In this document: positions 51,651-59,586 of the stretch, piece by piece
Layout: each line of letters starts with the position of its first letter
How positions within the stretch are numbered: the first letter of the stretch is position 1
Source of the DNA: an uncultured Thermomicrobiaceae bacterium
Lineage (GTDB): Bacteria; Chloroflexota; Chloroflexia; Thermomicrobiales; Thermomicrobiaceae
Assembly (NCBI GenBank): GCA_938082375.1
Contig: CALKCJ010000011.1
Location: forward strand, 43,983 to 107,982
Length of the DNA stretch: 64,000 nt
Reading direction: 5' to 3'
The notes under the pieces: model-generated
What the model saw: only the letters and a program-made list of their open reading frames with translations
What the model was told of the DNA's origin: nothing
The model's database searches: none
Position numbers and translations under genes: made by a program

Positions 51651-52504
51651 CGACTGGTGCCGGGGCGACCGCTGGGAGCGAGATGACAGCCCCGACTTCG
51701 GAGAGCCGGAGCCGGCTCTACCGTGTGGAGGCGATCGTCCTCCGCCGGTGGGATCTCGGCGAAGCCGATCGCCTCCTCAGCCTCTACACGCGCCAACGCG
51801 GCAAGTTGCGTGCTGTCGCCAAGGGCGTTCGCCGCCCGCAGAGCCGGTTGGCCGGCCACCTGGAGCTGTTCGCGCGCAGTACCGTGCTGATCGCGCGTGG
51901 CCGGGATCTCGACATCGTGACCCAGGCCGAATTAATCGAACCGTATCGTGGCCTTAGGCGAGATGAGCGACGTATCGGAATGGCCGGGTATGTCGCCGAG
52001 CTGCTCGATGCCTTGACCAGCGAGGGCGATCCACATCCGCTGGTTTACGAGCTCCTGGCCGAGACGCTCCACGGCATCGCGAACCGACCGGATCCGTTCT
52101 TCGTGGTGAGGCGCTACGAACTCCGGCTGCTCTCCGCGCTCGGATACCAGCCGGAGCTGTACCGCTGTGTTGCCTGCAGGAGGACATTGGAGCCGGTGAC
52201 GAACCGCTTCGCTCCGCAGCTCGGCGGCATGGCTTGCCCCGAGTGCGCCACGCGCGACCCAGCGGCCGTACCGTTGTCGGTCAATGCGGTGAAAGCGCTG
52301 CGCTTGCTGGCAGGCCAGCACTGGGAGACGGTGCTCGAGCGCCGTACCAGCGGGGATCTGCGGAGAGCGATCGAGTCGGCACTCACTGTCTACACCCGGC
52401 AGATCCTCGGTCGCGAGCTGGCTTCGCGCCGCGTCCTCGATCAACTGCATCTGACCAGCGTGTGGAGCAGTGAGGCGCACGCTTCGGATGCACCTCCTGC
52501 GTAG
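51647..52504 (+). CDS. recO: DNA repair protein RecO
   Basis: A protein of 285 residues. The N-terminal OB domain reads YRVEAIVLRRWDLGEADRLL, followed by GKLRAVAKGVRRPQSRLAG. A helical region (LLDALTSEGDPHPLVYELLA) and a zinc ribbon (CVACRRTLEPVTN and MACPECA) complete it. It loads RecA together with RecR. The ATG at 51647 overlaps the eda stop (ATGA), so the two are coupled; an in-frame ATG at 51683 would lose only 12 poorly conserved residues. Confidence 0.93.
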   Translation: MTTGAGATAGSEMTAPTSESRSRLYRVEAIVLRRWDLGEADRLLSLYTRQRGKLRAVAKGVRRPQSRLAGHLELFARSTVLIARGRDLDIVTQAELIEPYRGLRRDERRIGMAGYVAELLDALTSEGDPHPLVYELLAETLHGIANRPDPFFVVRRYELRLLSALGYQPELYRCVACRRTLEPVTNRFAPQLGGMACPECATRDPAAVPLSVNAVKALRLLAGQHWETVLERRTSGDLRRAIESALTVYTRQILGRELASRRVLDQLHLTSVWSSEAHASDAPPA

Positions 52505-52513
52505 GCCCGGCCG

Positions 52514-53365
52514 GTGGAGTGTGAAGACGTGCGTCGACCTTCGCGTACGATCGCGGCTCGCCGCCTCGCATCTCTGCTCACCGAGGCGGGAGTGCGGCCC
52601 GCGGTGGCCTTGATCGCCGGCTCGGGGCTGGGTGGCCTGGCGGAGCGCATCGAGGTGGTGCGGCGGGACTCGATGGACGAGGTGCTGGGGGTCTCCGCGC
52701 CAGCGGTCGGCGGGCAGGCGCGTGAACTCCTGGTCGGCTCCTGGGCTGGTGTGCCCGTGCTGGTCTTCCTCGGGCGCTACCATCTCTACCAGGGACTCCC
52801 GGCTGCCGAGGTGGCGGCACCGGTTCGGGCACTGCACGGGAGCGGCGCGCGCGTGCTGGTCGTGACGAACGCCGCCGGAGGCCTCGACCAGCGCTTACAG
52901 CCGGGAGACCTGATGCTGATCAATGACCACCTCTTCTTGCCAGGCCTGGCCGGCCAGAGCCCACTGATCCCGCCACGTATGCCGGGGCCGGTCGAGTTCG
53001 TCTCCATGCGCGATGCCTACGACCCGCAGTTGCGGGAGCTGACCCGGCGGGCCGCGGCCGAGCTGGGGATCTCCCTGTACGAAGGCGTCTACGCGATGGT
53101 CGCTGGCCCGTCCTTTGAGACCGCAGCCGAACTCCGGATGCTGCGCCTGCTGGGCGCCCATGCGGTGGGGATGTCGACCGCGCCGGAAGTGGTGATGGCG
53201 CGGGCCGTGGGGCTGCGAGTGCTCGGACTCTCGGTGATCACGAACCGTGCAGTGCCTGAAGAGGCAACCGTGCCGTCGCATGAGGAGGTGCTGGAGGCGG
53301 GTAAGCGGGCAAGCCCGCTCCTGGCCCGCTTGATCGAGCGCGTCTTGCCGGCACTCGCTGCCTAG
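52514..53365 (+). CDS. Purine nucleoside phosphorylase (PNP I / MTAP family)
   Basis: A protein of 283 residues. Family features: ALIAGSGLGGLAERIEVV, VPVLVFLGRYHLYQGL (phosphate and ribose site), LVVTNAAGGLDQRLQPGDLM, INDHLF and YAMVAGPSFETAAELRMLR, then GMSTAPEVVMAR. It splits purine ribonucleosides (guanosine or inosine) with phosphate. The N-terminal 15 residues are extra. The GTG start lies 10 bases after recO, so it may belong to the same operon. The substrate is not provable here. Confidence 0.92.
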   Translation: MECEDVRRPSRTIAARRLASLLTEAGVRPAVALIAGSGLGGLAERIEVVRRDSMDEVLGVSAPAVGGQARELLVGSWAGVPVLVFLGRYHLYQGLPAAEVAAPVRALHGSGARVLVVTNAAGGLDQRLQPGDLMLINDHLFLPGLAGQSPLIPPRMPGPVEFVSMRDAYDPQLRELTRRAAAELGISLYEGVYAMVAGPSFETAAELRMLRLLGAHAVGMSTAPEVVMARAVGLRVLGLSVITNRAVPEEATVPSHEEVLEAGKRASPLLARLIERVLPALAA

Positions 53366-53455
53366 GCGGCCGCCTCTGCTACGGAGAGCTTGCGCGTGCC
53401 GGCATAACACCACTGGAGTGGAGGCCGTTGCCGCGTTGCTGGCGAGGAGGGCTCC

Positions 53456-53851
53456 ATGGATCACCGCGCGGTAGGACGACGCACGCTCTCGTTTGCCATG
53501 CTCGGGTTGGCCGCCGTGCTGCTTGCCGTCCTCCTGGCGGTGAGCAGCGTCGCCCGGAGCGGGCTCATCGGGCGCCATGCGAGCGACTCAGCCGATGCCA
53601 CGGCCACTCCGCCGGCTGCCGCGACCAGCGGCGGGACGCTGGTGCTGGAGGGAATGGGGTTCACCTGATCGTCGTGCGCGGCTGCGGTCGCGGCCCAGAT
53701 CCGCACGTTGCCGGGGGTGACCAGTTCCGAAGCCGATATCAATCGTGACCGGCTCGTCGTGCGCTACGACCCTCACACGGTCAGTCGCGACCAGCTCCTG
53801 GACGCGATCACCACGTTGGGCTACCGGCCGCGCGAGGTTCGAGAACCGTGA
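53456..53851 (+). CDS. Membrane-anchored HMA-domain protein, probable selenoprotein (USSC)
   Basis: Read through the TGA at 53666-53668, this is a 131-residue protein. It has an N-terminal membrane helix (residues ~12-35), a Ser/Ala/Thr-rich linker, and a heavy-metal-associated domain: LVLEGMGFT-U71-S-S-C74-AAAV, then LPGVTSSEADINRDRLVVRY and LLDAITTLGYRP. The family motif is GMTCxxC, and the UGA replaces the first cysteine. Downstream sequence is intact to TGA 53849-53851. A very strong ribosome site (GCGAGGAGGGCTCC) precedes ATG, and a SECIS-like hairpin follows the UGA. It may bind or reduce metal ions or other soft electrophiles outside the membrane. Its 3' end overlaps the opposite-strand arginase-family gene. 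Confidence 0.78.
53680..53695 (+). promoter_or_regulatory. Candidate bacterial SECIS hairpin after UGA 53666
   Basis: GGCTGC (53680-53685) pairs with GCGGCC (53690-53695), one pair being T-G, around the loop GGTC (53686-53689). The loop is 17 bases after the UGA. The GGTC loop and distance are very close to the E. coli fdhF element, whose apical loop has GGUC 18 bases after the UGA. It is inside the coding frame. Confidence 0.68.
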
Positions 53852-54702
53852 CCGGCCGCTGCTCGCCAGAGCCGGAGGCAGCCGCGCAGCAACTCTGTCG
53901 CCGAGCGCACGGTGGTCTCCCCGCCCTCACCCTCCGCGTAGACCGAGACCAGCCCGATCACTCCGACCTTTCCCGTCTCTACAACCGCGCGGATCGCATC
54001 CAGCGTGCGAGCGACCTCCGGCCCGCCCGGCTCCCGCGTACGGTGGGTCGGCACCAGTGTCGCGTCGAGCACGTCGAGGTCGACATGGAGGTAGACGAGG
54101 TCGACCCGCTCCGCGAGCCGGCGAGAAGCTGTCGCCACCTGTCCAGCCTCGACCGGCACCACTGTCACGCCTGTCCAGCGGACGAGCCGCGCCTCGTCGG
54201 GATCGAGATTGCGGACATCGACCATGACGATGCGGTCGGTCGGCAAGGGGACAACCTGGCGCGCGCCCTCGCGCCACTCGGGGTAGCAGAGCCCAGCGCT
54301 CACCGCCACCGGCATACCGCCCAACATCCCGCTGAGCGTCGTCTGCGGCGTGTTGAAGTCGCCGTGGGCATCGAACCAGATCAGCCCGATGCGGGCTGCC
54401 GGGCCGAGGGCGTGCTGGAGCCCGCCGATGACGCCGGGGAGACAGGTGCAGTTCCCTCCCACCACCAGCACCGGCAGCCCAGCGCTGGCGCCGGGTGTGA
54501 CCGCATCGGCGATCTCGCGGCCCTGCAGGGCGAGAAAGGCGATTGGGTCGCCCGGCGCTTCCGCTGGCGGCACGTGCACTGTGTGGATCTCGGGCTGATC
54601 GAATCCGGCTTCCTCCAGCACGACCTGGCGCAGCGCTTCGAGCTCCGAGCTGAGGTGATCGGGCCGGCCGCGCTGCGCGATCTCGACGACGTGCAAGCGC
54701 AT
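53821..54702 (-). CDS. Arginase/agmatinase superfamily protein, GGNC variant
   Basis: A protein of 293 residues. The ureohydrolase metal motifs are partly changed: the first (usually GGDH) reads GGNC (82-85), DAHGD is intact (111-115), and the third is DLDVLD (208-213), with Ala after it instead of Pro. The loss of one metal-binding His suggests a different metal set-up or substrate from arginase. ATG 54702 is one base beyond the peroxiredoxin stop, so the two genes form an operon. Whether it acts on arginine, agmatine or another guanidino compound cannot be told. The 3' end overlaps the HMA selenoprotein frame by 31 bases. Confidence 0.82.
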   Translation of the reverse strand: MRLHVVEIAQRGRPDHLSSELEALRQVVLEEAGFDQPEIHTVHVPPAEAPGDPIAFLALQGREIADAVTPGASAGLPVLVVGGNCTCLPGVIGGLQHALGPAARIGLIWFDAHGDFNTPQTTLSGMLGGMPVAVSAGLCYPEWREGARQVVPLPTDRIVMVDVRNLDPDEARLVRWTGVTVVPVEAGQVATASRRLAERVDLVYLHVDLDVLDATLVPTHRTREPGGPEVARTLDAIRAVVETGKVGVIGLVSVYAEGEGGETTVRSATELLRGCLRLWRAAAGHGSRTSRGR

Positions 54703-54703
54703 C

Positions 54704-55183
54704 TCAGGCCCGTCCTGCCAGCTCGCGCAGTCGCTTGAGCGCGGCGTCGACGTCCGGCAAATCGCGCGGATGCGGGACGCGCTGGCGGTACACGACCGTG
54801 CCATCGCGGTCGACGATAATGATGGCGCGGTCAGGGACGTCGCGGTAGCCCGCTAGCTCGTCGAGCTTGACGTCGTAGGCGGCGATGACCTCCCGGCTCC
54901 AATCGCTCAGCAGCGGGTAGGTAAACCCCCGCTCCCGGGCCCATGCGGCCAGGGCGAAGTGGCTGTCAGCGCTGATGCCGAAAGCCTCGGCGCCGAGGTC
55001 GCGGATCTCGTCCAGCCTGGCACCCAACTGGGCCAGCTCATCTCCTCAACCGCTGGTAAAGGCGAAGTGGACAAAAGCGAGGATGGCAATCCGGCGCTTG
55101 AGCACCTCACTCAGCGTGACCCGCTCACCCGTGCTGCTCGGCAGAGTGAAATCAGGCGCTGGCTGCCCCACGCTGGCCGGCAT
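54704..55183 (-). CDS. AhpC/TSA-type peroxiredoxin, probable selenoprotein (TSGU)
   Basis: Read through the TGA at 55048-55046, this is a 159-residue single-domain peroxiredoxin of the AhpE/Bcp size. PASVGQPAPDFTLPSSTGER opens the domain. The peroxidatic site reads HFAFT43-S-G-U46-GDEL, where the family has Cys in TxxC. FGISADSHFALAAWARERG, YPLLSDWS and a late DRAIIIVDRDGTVVY follow. GAGGAGG precedes ATG 55183. Without selenocysteine only a useless 45-residue peptide would be made. It reduces hydroperoxides, probably with a thiol partner such as the PDO at 7 kb or a small thiol; no resolving Cys is seen near the U. A nonsense mutation is the alternative. Confidence 0.82.
55014..55038 (-). promoter_or_regulatory. 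Candidate bacterial SECIS hairpin after UGA 55048-55046
   Basis: On the minus strand, AGCTGG pairs with CCA-G-GCT (one bulged G) and CCC with GGG, around the loop AGTT, with a two-base bulge on the 3' side. The loop starts 17 bases after the UGA. The stem is less regular than in the other two candidates but falls in the same distance window, with G and T in the loop. Confidence 0.55.
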
Positions 55184-55386
55184 CGCATCCTCCTCTCACA
55201 CGCTCGGCATACATCGTCTCGTCGCAGTAGTATGGCGACCTTCGGCTAGATGAGCAAGCCGGAATGGTGCGACGGCAGCCAGCCTGGGAATAGCGCCAGC
55301 GGCTGGCTCGTTATCGTGGCCGGAGTGGTAGCATACGGCGTGTCGAGCGGCGGTTGCCGGGCAAGACCAAGAGCCGAGGAGGGGGC

Positions 55387-56586
55387 GTGCAACTCTATAA
55401 CTCGATGACGGGCCGGGTCGAGCCGTTCGCTCCGGCCGACGGGAAGACGGTTCGCATGTACGTGTGCGGTGTGACGCCCTACGATACCACGCACATGGGT
55501 CATGCCATGACGTACCTGACCTTCGACGTGATCAACCGTTTCTGCCAGTATCTCGGCTGGCGCGTCAAGTACGTGCAGAACGTCACCGATATCGATGACG
55601 ATATCCTGCGCAAGGCCCGCGAAGTCGGCGAACCGTGGGATCGCCTCGGCGACCGGTACATCCGGCAATTCCAGGAAGACCTCAACGGCCTGAACGTCCT
55701 GTTCCCCTCGGTCTATCCGCGGGCGACCGAGGAGATCCCGATGATCGTCCAGATGGTGCAGTCGTTGCTGGAACGGGGGTTTGCCTACATCCGTGACGGT
55801 CACGTCTATTTTCGGGTCGCCAGCGATCCCGACTACGGCTACCTGTGTCGCTGTAGCCGCGAGGAGATGATCCAGCTCTCGGCCGAGCGGGGTGCTGATC
55901 CGAGCGATCCACGGAAGGAAGACCCGCTCGATTTTATTCTCTGGCAGGCGGCGCAACCGGGCGAGCCGGCTTGGGAGAGCCCATGGGGGCCAGGCCGGCC
56001 AGGGTGGCACATCGAATGTAGTGCCATGGCCGTCAAGTACCTGGGGCCACAGCTCGACATCCATGGCGGTGGCTACGACCTGATCTATCCCCACCACGAG
56101 AGCGAAATCGCCCAGTCGGAGGGTGTGACCGGCCAGCAGCCGTTCTCGCGTTTCTGGGTACACGTTGGGATGGTCGAATACCAGGGTGCCAAGATGAGCA
56201 AGTCGCTGGGCAACCTGGTGCTGGTTCGGGACGTCCTACGGCGGCAGACCGGCGATGCTATCCGGCTCTATCTCTTGAGCCACCACTACCGCACGCCCTT
56301 CGAGTACGAGGACGATGGCCCGGCACGCTTCGAGCCGCTGGTCAAGCAGCTCCGGCAGGCAGTCAATCACCCTGGTGGTTCGGGCAGGATGCTTGATCTC
56401 TCGCCCATGGTCGAGCGCTTTGTCCGTGCGGTCGGGGACGACCTGGATACTCCGCGTGCGATCCAGGTACTCCGTGAGATGGCGGAGGTTACGATCCGTT
56501 CGGGCGACGAGGGCTGTGACCTGACCGCCGCGCGTGAGGCGATCCGGGAAGCCGGCTCCATCCTCGGGCTGACGGTGACGCGCTGA
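55387..56586 (+). CDS. MshC-like / cysteinyl-tRNA-synthetase-like ligase
   Basis: A protein of 399 residues. Class I cysteinyl enzymes: zinc ligands C27 (MYVCGVTPYDTTHMGHA), Cys in WHIECSAMA, and His/Glu in YPHHESE. HMGH is at 36-39 and KMSKS at about 269-273. The length (CysRS ~460) and CGVTPYDTTHMGH and KMSKSLGNLVLV resemble MshC, the cysteine:GlcN-inositol ligase of mycothiol synthesis, rather than true CysRS (usually CGPTVYD). There is no C-terminal anticodon part. It may be a CysRS paralogue with a thiol role; the substrate is open. GTG 55387 with GAGGAGGGGGC is chosen; TTG 55354 is an alternative. Confidence 0.75.
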   Translation: MQLYNSMTGRVEPFAPADGKTVRMYVCGVTPYDTTHMGHAMTYLTFDVINRFCQYLGWRVKYVQNVTDIDDDILRKAREVGEPWDRLGDRYIRQFQEDLNGLNVLFPSVYPRATEEIPMIVQMVQSLLERGFAYIRDGHVYFRVASDPDYGYLCRCSREEMIQLSAERGADPSDPRKEDPLDFILWQAAQPGEPAWESPWGPGRPGWHIECSAMAVKYLGPQLDIHGGGYDLIYPHHESEIAQSEGVTGQQPFSRFWVHVGMVEYQGAKMSKSLGNLVLVRDVLRRQTGDAIRLYLLSHHYRTPFEYEDDGPARFEPLVKQLRQAVNHPGGSGRMLDLSPMVERFVRAVGDDLDTPRAIQVLREMAEVTIRSGDEGCDLTAAREAIREAGSILGLTVTR

Positions 56587-56701
56587 CGGGGTCAGGCGCG
56601 GCCAGACGTGCGCGCATCTCAGCGCGCGAGCGGGAGGCGTCACCGGCACCCGGCCTAGCCGGGGGGTCCGCGTACGCGGCGCTCGTCACTTCATACTCGA
56701 G

Positions 56702-57754
56702 GTGCACCACGAGGATCCGACTGCGTCCGCCAGAGACGCCGGTAGTGGGATCGCCGCAGCCCCGGTGAGCTCTCGGGCGATGAGCGCGCGCTTCGTCAAC
56801 CTAGCTATCCTGACCCTGCTTGTGCTCGAGCTAGCGAGCGGCGTCGGTGGTGTTCTCGTCGGGCAGCAAGGCGGCCAGTGGATGTTCTGGCTGCACCGGA
56901 TCGGTGGATGGGGCCTCGCCTGCCTGCTCTGCTGGAAGTGGGGCATCGTCGTCCGCTCCTACCGGCGCCATGGACTGACGCCGGGAACCGTCTTCTCGGC
57001 GCTAGTGAAAGTCCTGTTCCTCGTGTCGCTTGGAAGCGGCCTGCTCTGGGCCACAACGGGGCTGCCGCGCTTGAGCGTGCCGCTCCTCGGAAGCTGGACT
57101 GGTCTGAGCCTGCATGTCGCCGTGTCACTCGCGCTCGCACCGCTGCTTGCGCTGCACGCCGCGATGCGCTGGCAGCGCCCGCGCCGGGTCGATCTGGCAA
57201 GCCGCCGGGCCGCGCTGCGCTCCCTGGGTCTGCTCGCCGCCGGTTTCGTGCTCTGGCGCGTACAGGAGACCACCGCGGCAGCCGCCCGGCTCTGCGGCGC
57301 CGAGCGCCGCTTCACCGGCTCCCGGGAGGAAGGCAGCTTCCAGGGGAACGCGCATCCGGTCACCAACTGGCTCAGCGACCCGGTCTTGCGTCTGGACCCA
57401 GCGGGTTGGCGGCTGCGCGTCTCCGGGCTGGTCGAGCGCGAGCTGGTGCTCTCCTACGGTGAGGTGCTGGCGCTGGCTGACGGTTTGCGCCAGGCGTTGC
57501 TCGACTGCACCGGCGGCTGGTACACGGTGCAGCGCTGGTCTGGCGTGCCGGTAGTGGCCCTGCTGGAACGCGCAGATGTCAGGGAGGGAGCGCGCAGCCT
57601 CATCGTGCGCTCGGCCACCGGCTATAGCCGCCGTTTCCCGCTCTCCCGCGCGGGCGAGCTGTTGCTGGCTACGCGCGTCGAGAGGGAGCCACTCTCCAGC
57701 GAGCGCGGTTCCCCCCTGCGGCTGGTAGCCCCAGGCTACCGCGGTTACCACTAG
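56702..57754 (+). CDS. Membrane-bound molybdopterin oxidoreductase, truncated by TAG
   Basis: A protein of 350 residues to TAG 57752-57754. The N-terminal half has four hydrophobic helices with His residues placed like heme b ligands (FWLHRIGGWGL; LHVAVSLALAPLLALHAAMR). The second half is the sulfite-oxidase-type molybdopterin domain (LRLDPAGWRLRVSGLVERELV, LLDCTGGWYTVQRWSGVPV). It stops at GYRGYH; the next bases read V-K-W-V-V-E-L in the same frame, so the family GYHWVKW motif has its first Trp as TAG. Readthrough would end at TAG 57824-57826. It may be partly or wholly inactive. The GTG at 56702 is uncertain; ATG 56780 is possible. Confidence 0.65.
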   Translation: MHHEDPTASARDAGSGIAAAPVSSRAMSARFVNLAILTLLVLELASGVGGVLVGQQGGQWMFWLHRIGGWGLACLLCWKWGIVVRSYRRHGLTPGTVFSALVKVLFLVSLGSGLLWATTGLPRLSVPLLGSWTGLSLHVAVSLALAPLLALHAAMRWQRPRRVDLASRRAALRSLGLLAAGFVLWRVQETTAAAARLCGAERRFTGSREEGSFQGNAHPVTNWLSDPVLRLDPAGWRLRVSGLVERELVLSYGEVLALADGLRQALLDCTGGWYTVQRWSGVPVVALLERADVREGARSLIVRSATGYSRRFPLSRAGELLLATRVEREPLSSERGSPLRLVAPGYRGYH

Positions 57755-57830
57755 GTCAAGTGGGTGGTAGAACTGGAAGTCAGCAACCAGCCGGCCTGGC
57801 TGCAACCGCCGCTACCGCTCCAGTAGGCGC

Positions 57831-59384
57831 TTACCCCTCGATCAAGCTCTGTCCCGTCATCTCCTCCGGCTGCGGAAGGCCCAGGATCTGGAGCACCGTC
57901 GGCGCGACGTCGGCAAGCCGCCCGCCAGCGCGCAGCCGGGAGTGCCGATAAGGAGAGTCATCCGGCGCCACGATCACGAAGGGCACCGGGTTCTTCGTGT
58001 GAGCTGTCCAGACCTCGTTCGTGCCTGGGATGAGCATCTCGTCGGCATTGCCGTGGTCGGCGGTGACGACAACCGCGCCGCCACGCGCCAGCGTCGCCTC
58101 GACGATCCGCCCCAGGCACTCGTCCACGCACTCGACGGCGCGGACGGCGGCGTCGAAGACGCCGGTGTGGCCGACCATATCAGGGTTGGCATAGTTGATG
58201 AGGACGAACGCGTACTGCCCGCTCGCGATGGCTTCGAGGGCAGCCTCGGTCACGCCAGGCGCGCTCATCTCCGGCTTGAGGTCGTAGGTTGGCACCTTCG
58301 GCGACGGCACGAGCTTGCGATCCTCGCCGGGGAAGGGCTCCTCGCGTCCGCCGTTGAAGAAGTAGGTGACGTGCGCGTACTTCTCGGTCTCAGCAGTGTG
58401 AAACTGGCGCAGGCCGGCGTCGCTCACCACTTCGGCCAGCGGCCGGCGCACGTTCTCGGTTGGGAAGGCGACCAATACCGGGAAGTCGGGCTCGTACTCG
58501 GCCAGCGTGACTATCACGAGCTGACGCGGGATACGGCAGCGATCGAAAGCCTCAAAGCGAGCATCGGTGAGTGCCCGAGTGAGCTGGCGCGCGCGGTCGG
58601 CGCGGAAGTTGAAGAAGACGAGCGCGTCGCCGTCGGCGATCGGCGCGCGGGGCCGGCCATCTGGGCCGACGATGACGACCGGCTCGATGAACTCATCGGT
58701 GATCCCGCGCTCGTACGAGTGCTGGATCGCGGCCAGCGGGTCGGTCGCGGTCGGCCCCTGGCCGCAGACGATGGCGTCGTAGGCGCGCTTGGTGCGATCC
58801 CAGCGCTTGTCTCGATCCATGGCGTAATAGCGGCCGCAGACGCTGGCCACGTAGCCGGTGCCGAGCTCTTCCATGCGCGCGAGTAGGCGGCGCATGAAAT
58901 CGAGGCCCGAAGTCGGCTCGGTGTCCCTCCCGTCGGTGAAGGTGTGGACGGCCACCCGCTCGAGCCGGTGACGGGCAGCCAGCTCCAGGAGCGCCTCCAG
59001 GTGCCGCTGGTGGCTGTGGACGCCGCCGTCGCCGATCAGACCGAGGAGGTGGAGCGTCCGGCCGGGCTGGCGCGCCCGCTCGACCGCGGCCAGCAGCGCC
59101 GGGTTCTGGAAGAACGTACCGTCTTCAATCGCCAGGTCGATCTTGGTGATGAGCTGGTAGACGATGCGGCCGGCCCCGAGGTTGAGGTGGCCGACCTCGG
59201 AGTTGCCCATCTGGTCGTCGGGCAGCCCGACGTCGCGGCCGGAGCAGCGGAGGCTGGTCATCGGGTAGCTGGCCTGGAGTCGATCCATCACCGGCGTGCT
59301 GGCGGCCAAGATGGCGTTGCCGGGGTAGTCCGGCCCGATAGCCCAGCCGTCGAGGATCACCAGCACGACTGTCGAAGGCGTCAC
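57831..59384 (-). CDS. gpmI: 2,3-bisphosphoglycerate-independent phosphoglycerate mutase
   Basis: A protein of 517 residues, exact iPGM length. Metal and active-site residues include D12 (VILDGWAIG) and the catalytic Ser 62 in MGNSEVGHLNLGAG, and VVTADHGNADEM near the end. The insertion domain carries GLIGDGGVHSHQRHLEALLE. It interconverts 3- and 2-phosphoglycerate in glycolysis. GTG 59384 with AGAGGGAG upstream is used; ATG 59420 has no ribosome site and adds 12 unlike residues. It converges on the molybdopterin gene. Confidence 0.94.
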   Translation of the reverse strand: MTPSTVVLVILDGWAIGPDYPGNAILAASTPVMDRLQASYPMTSLRCSGRDVGLPDDQMGNSEVGHLNLGAGRIVYQLITKIDLAIEDGTFFQNPALLAAVERARQPGRTLHLLGLIGDGGVHSHQRHLEALLELAARHRLERVAVHTFTDGRDTEPTSGLDFMRRLLARMEELGTGYVASVCGRYYAMDRDKRWDRTKRAYDAIVCGQGPTATDPLAAIQHSYERGITDEFIEPVVIVGPDGRPRAPIADGDALVFFNFRADRARQLTRALTDARFEAFDRCRIPRQLVIVTLAEYEPDFPVLVAFPTENVRRPLAEVVSDAGLRQFHTAETEKYAHVTYFFNGGREEPFPGEDRKLVPSPKVPTYDLKPEMSAPGVTEAALEAIASGQYAFVLINYANPDMVGHTGVFDAAVRAVECVDECLGRIVEATLARGGAVVVTADHGNADEMLIPGTNEVWTAHTKNPVPFVIVAPDDSPYRHSRLRAGGRLADVAPTVLQILGLPQPEEMTGQSLIEG

Positions 59385-59586
59385 GCTTCGCTCCCTCTGC
59401 CTATCATCGCTCCAGCCCATCGTGAGTGACGCCAGGCGGAGCAGTGCCGCCTCATGGTAGTGACCAGGCGGCCACGATGCAAGCTGCCGGATTCTTAGTC
59501 ACAGCAGCACAGGCTCGTCTGCCTGGAGGCAGGGTACAATGCCCCTGGCGAGATAAGCCAGCGAGGTGACAGGAGGAGTGGCTCGG

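Noticed and set aside
57752..57754. TAG as pyrrolysine
   Set aside because: The expected residue is Trp, the family has no Pyl role and no pyl genes are seen in the window.
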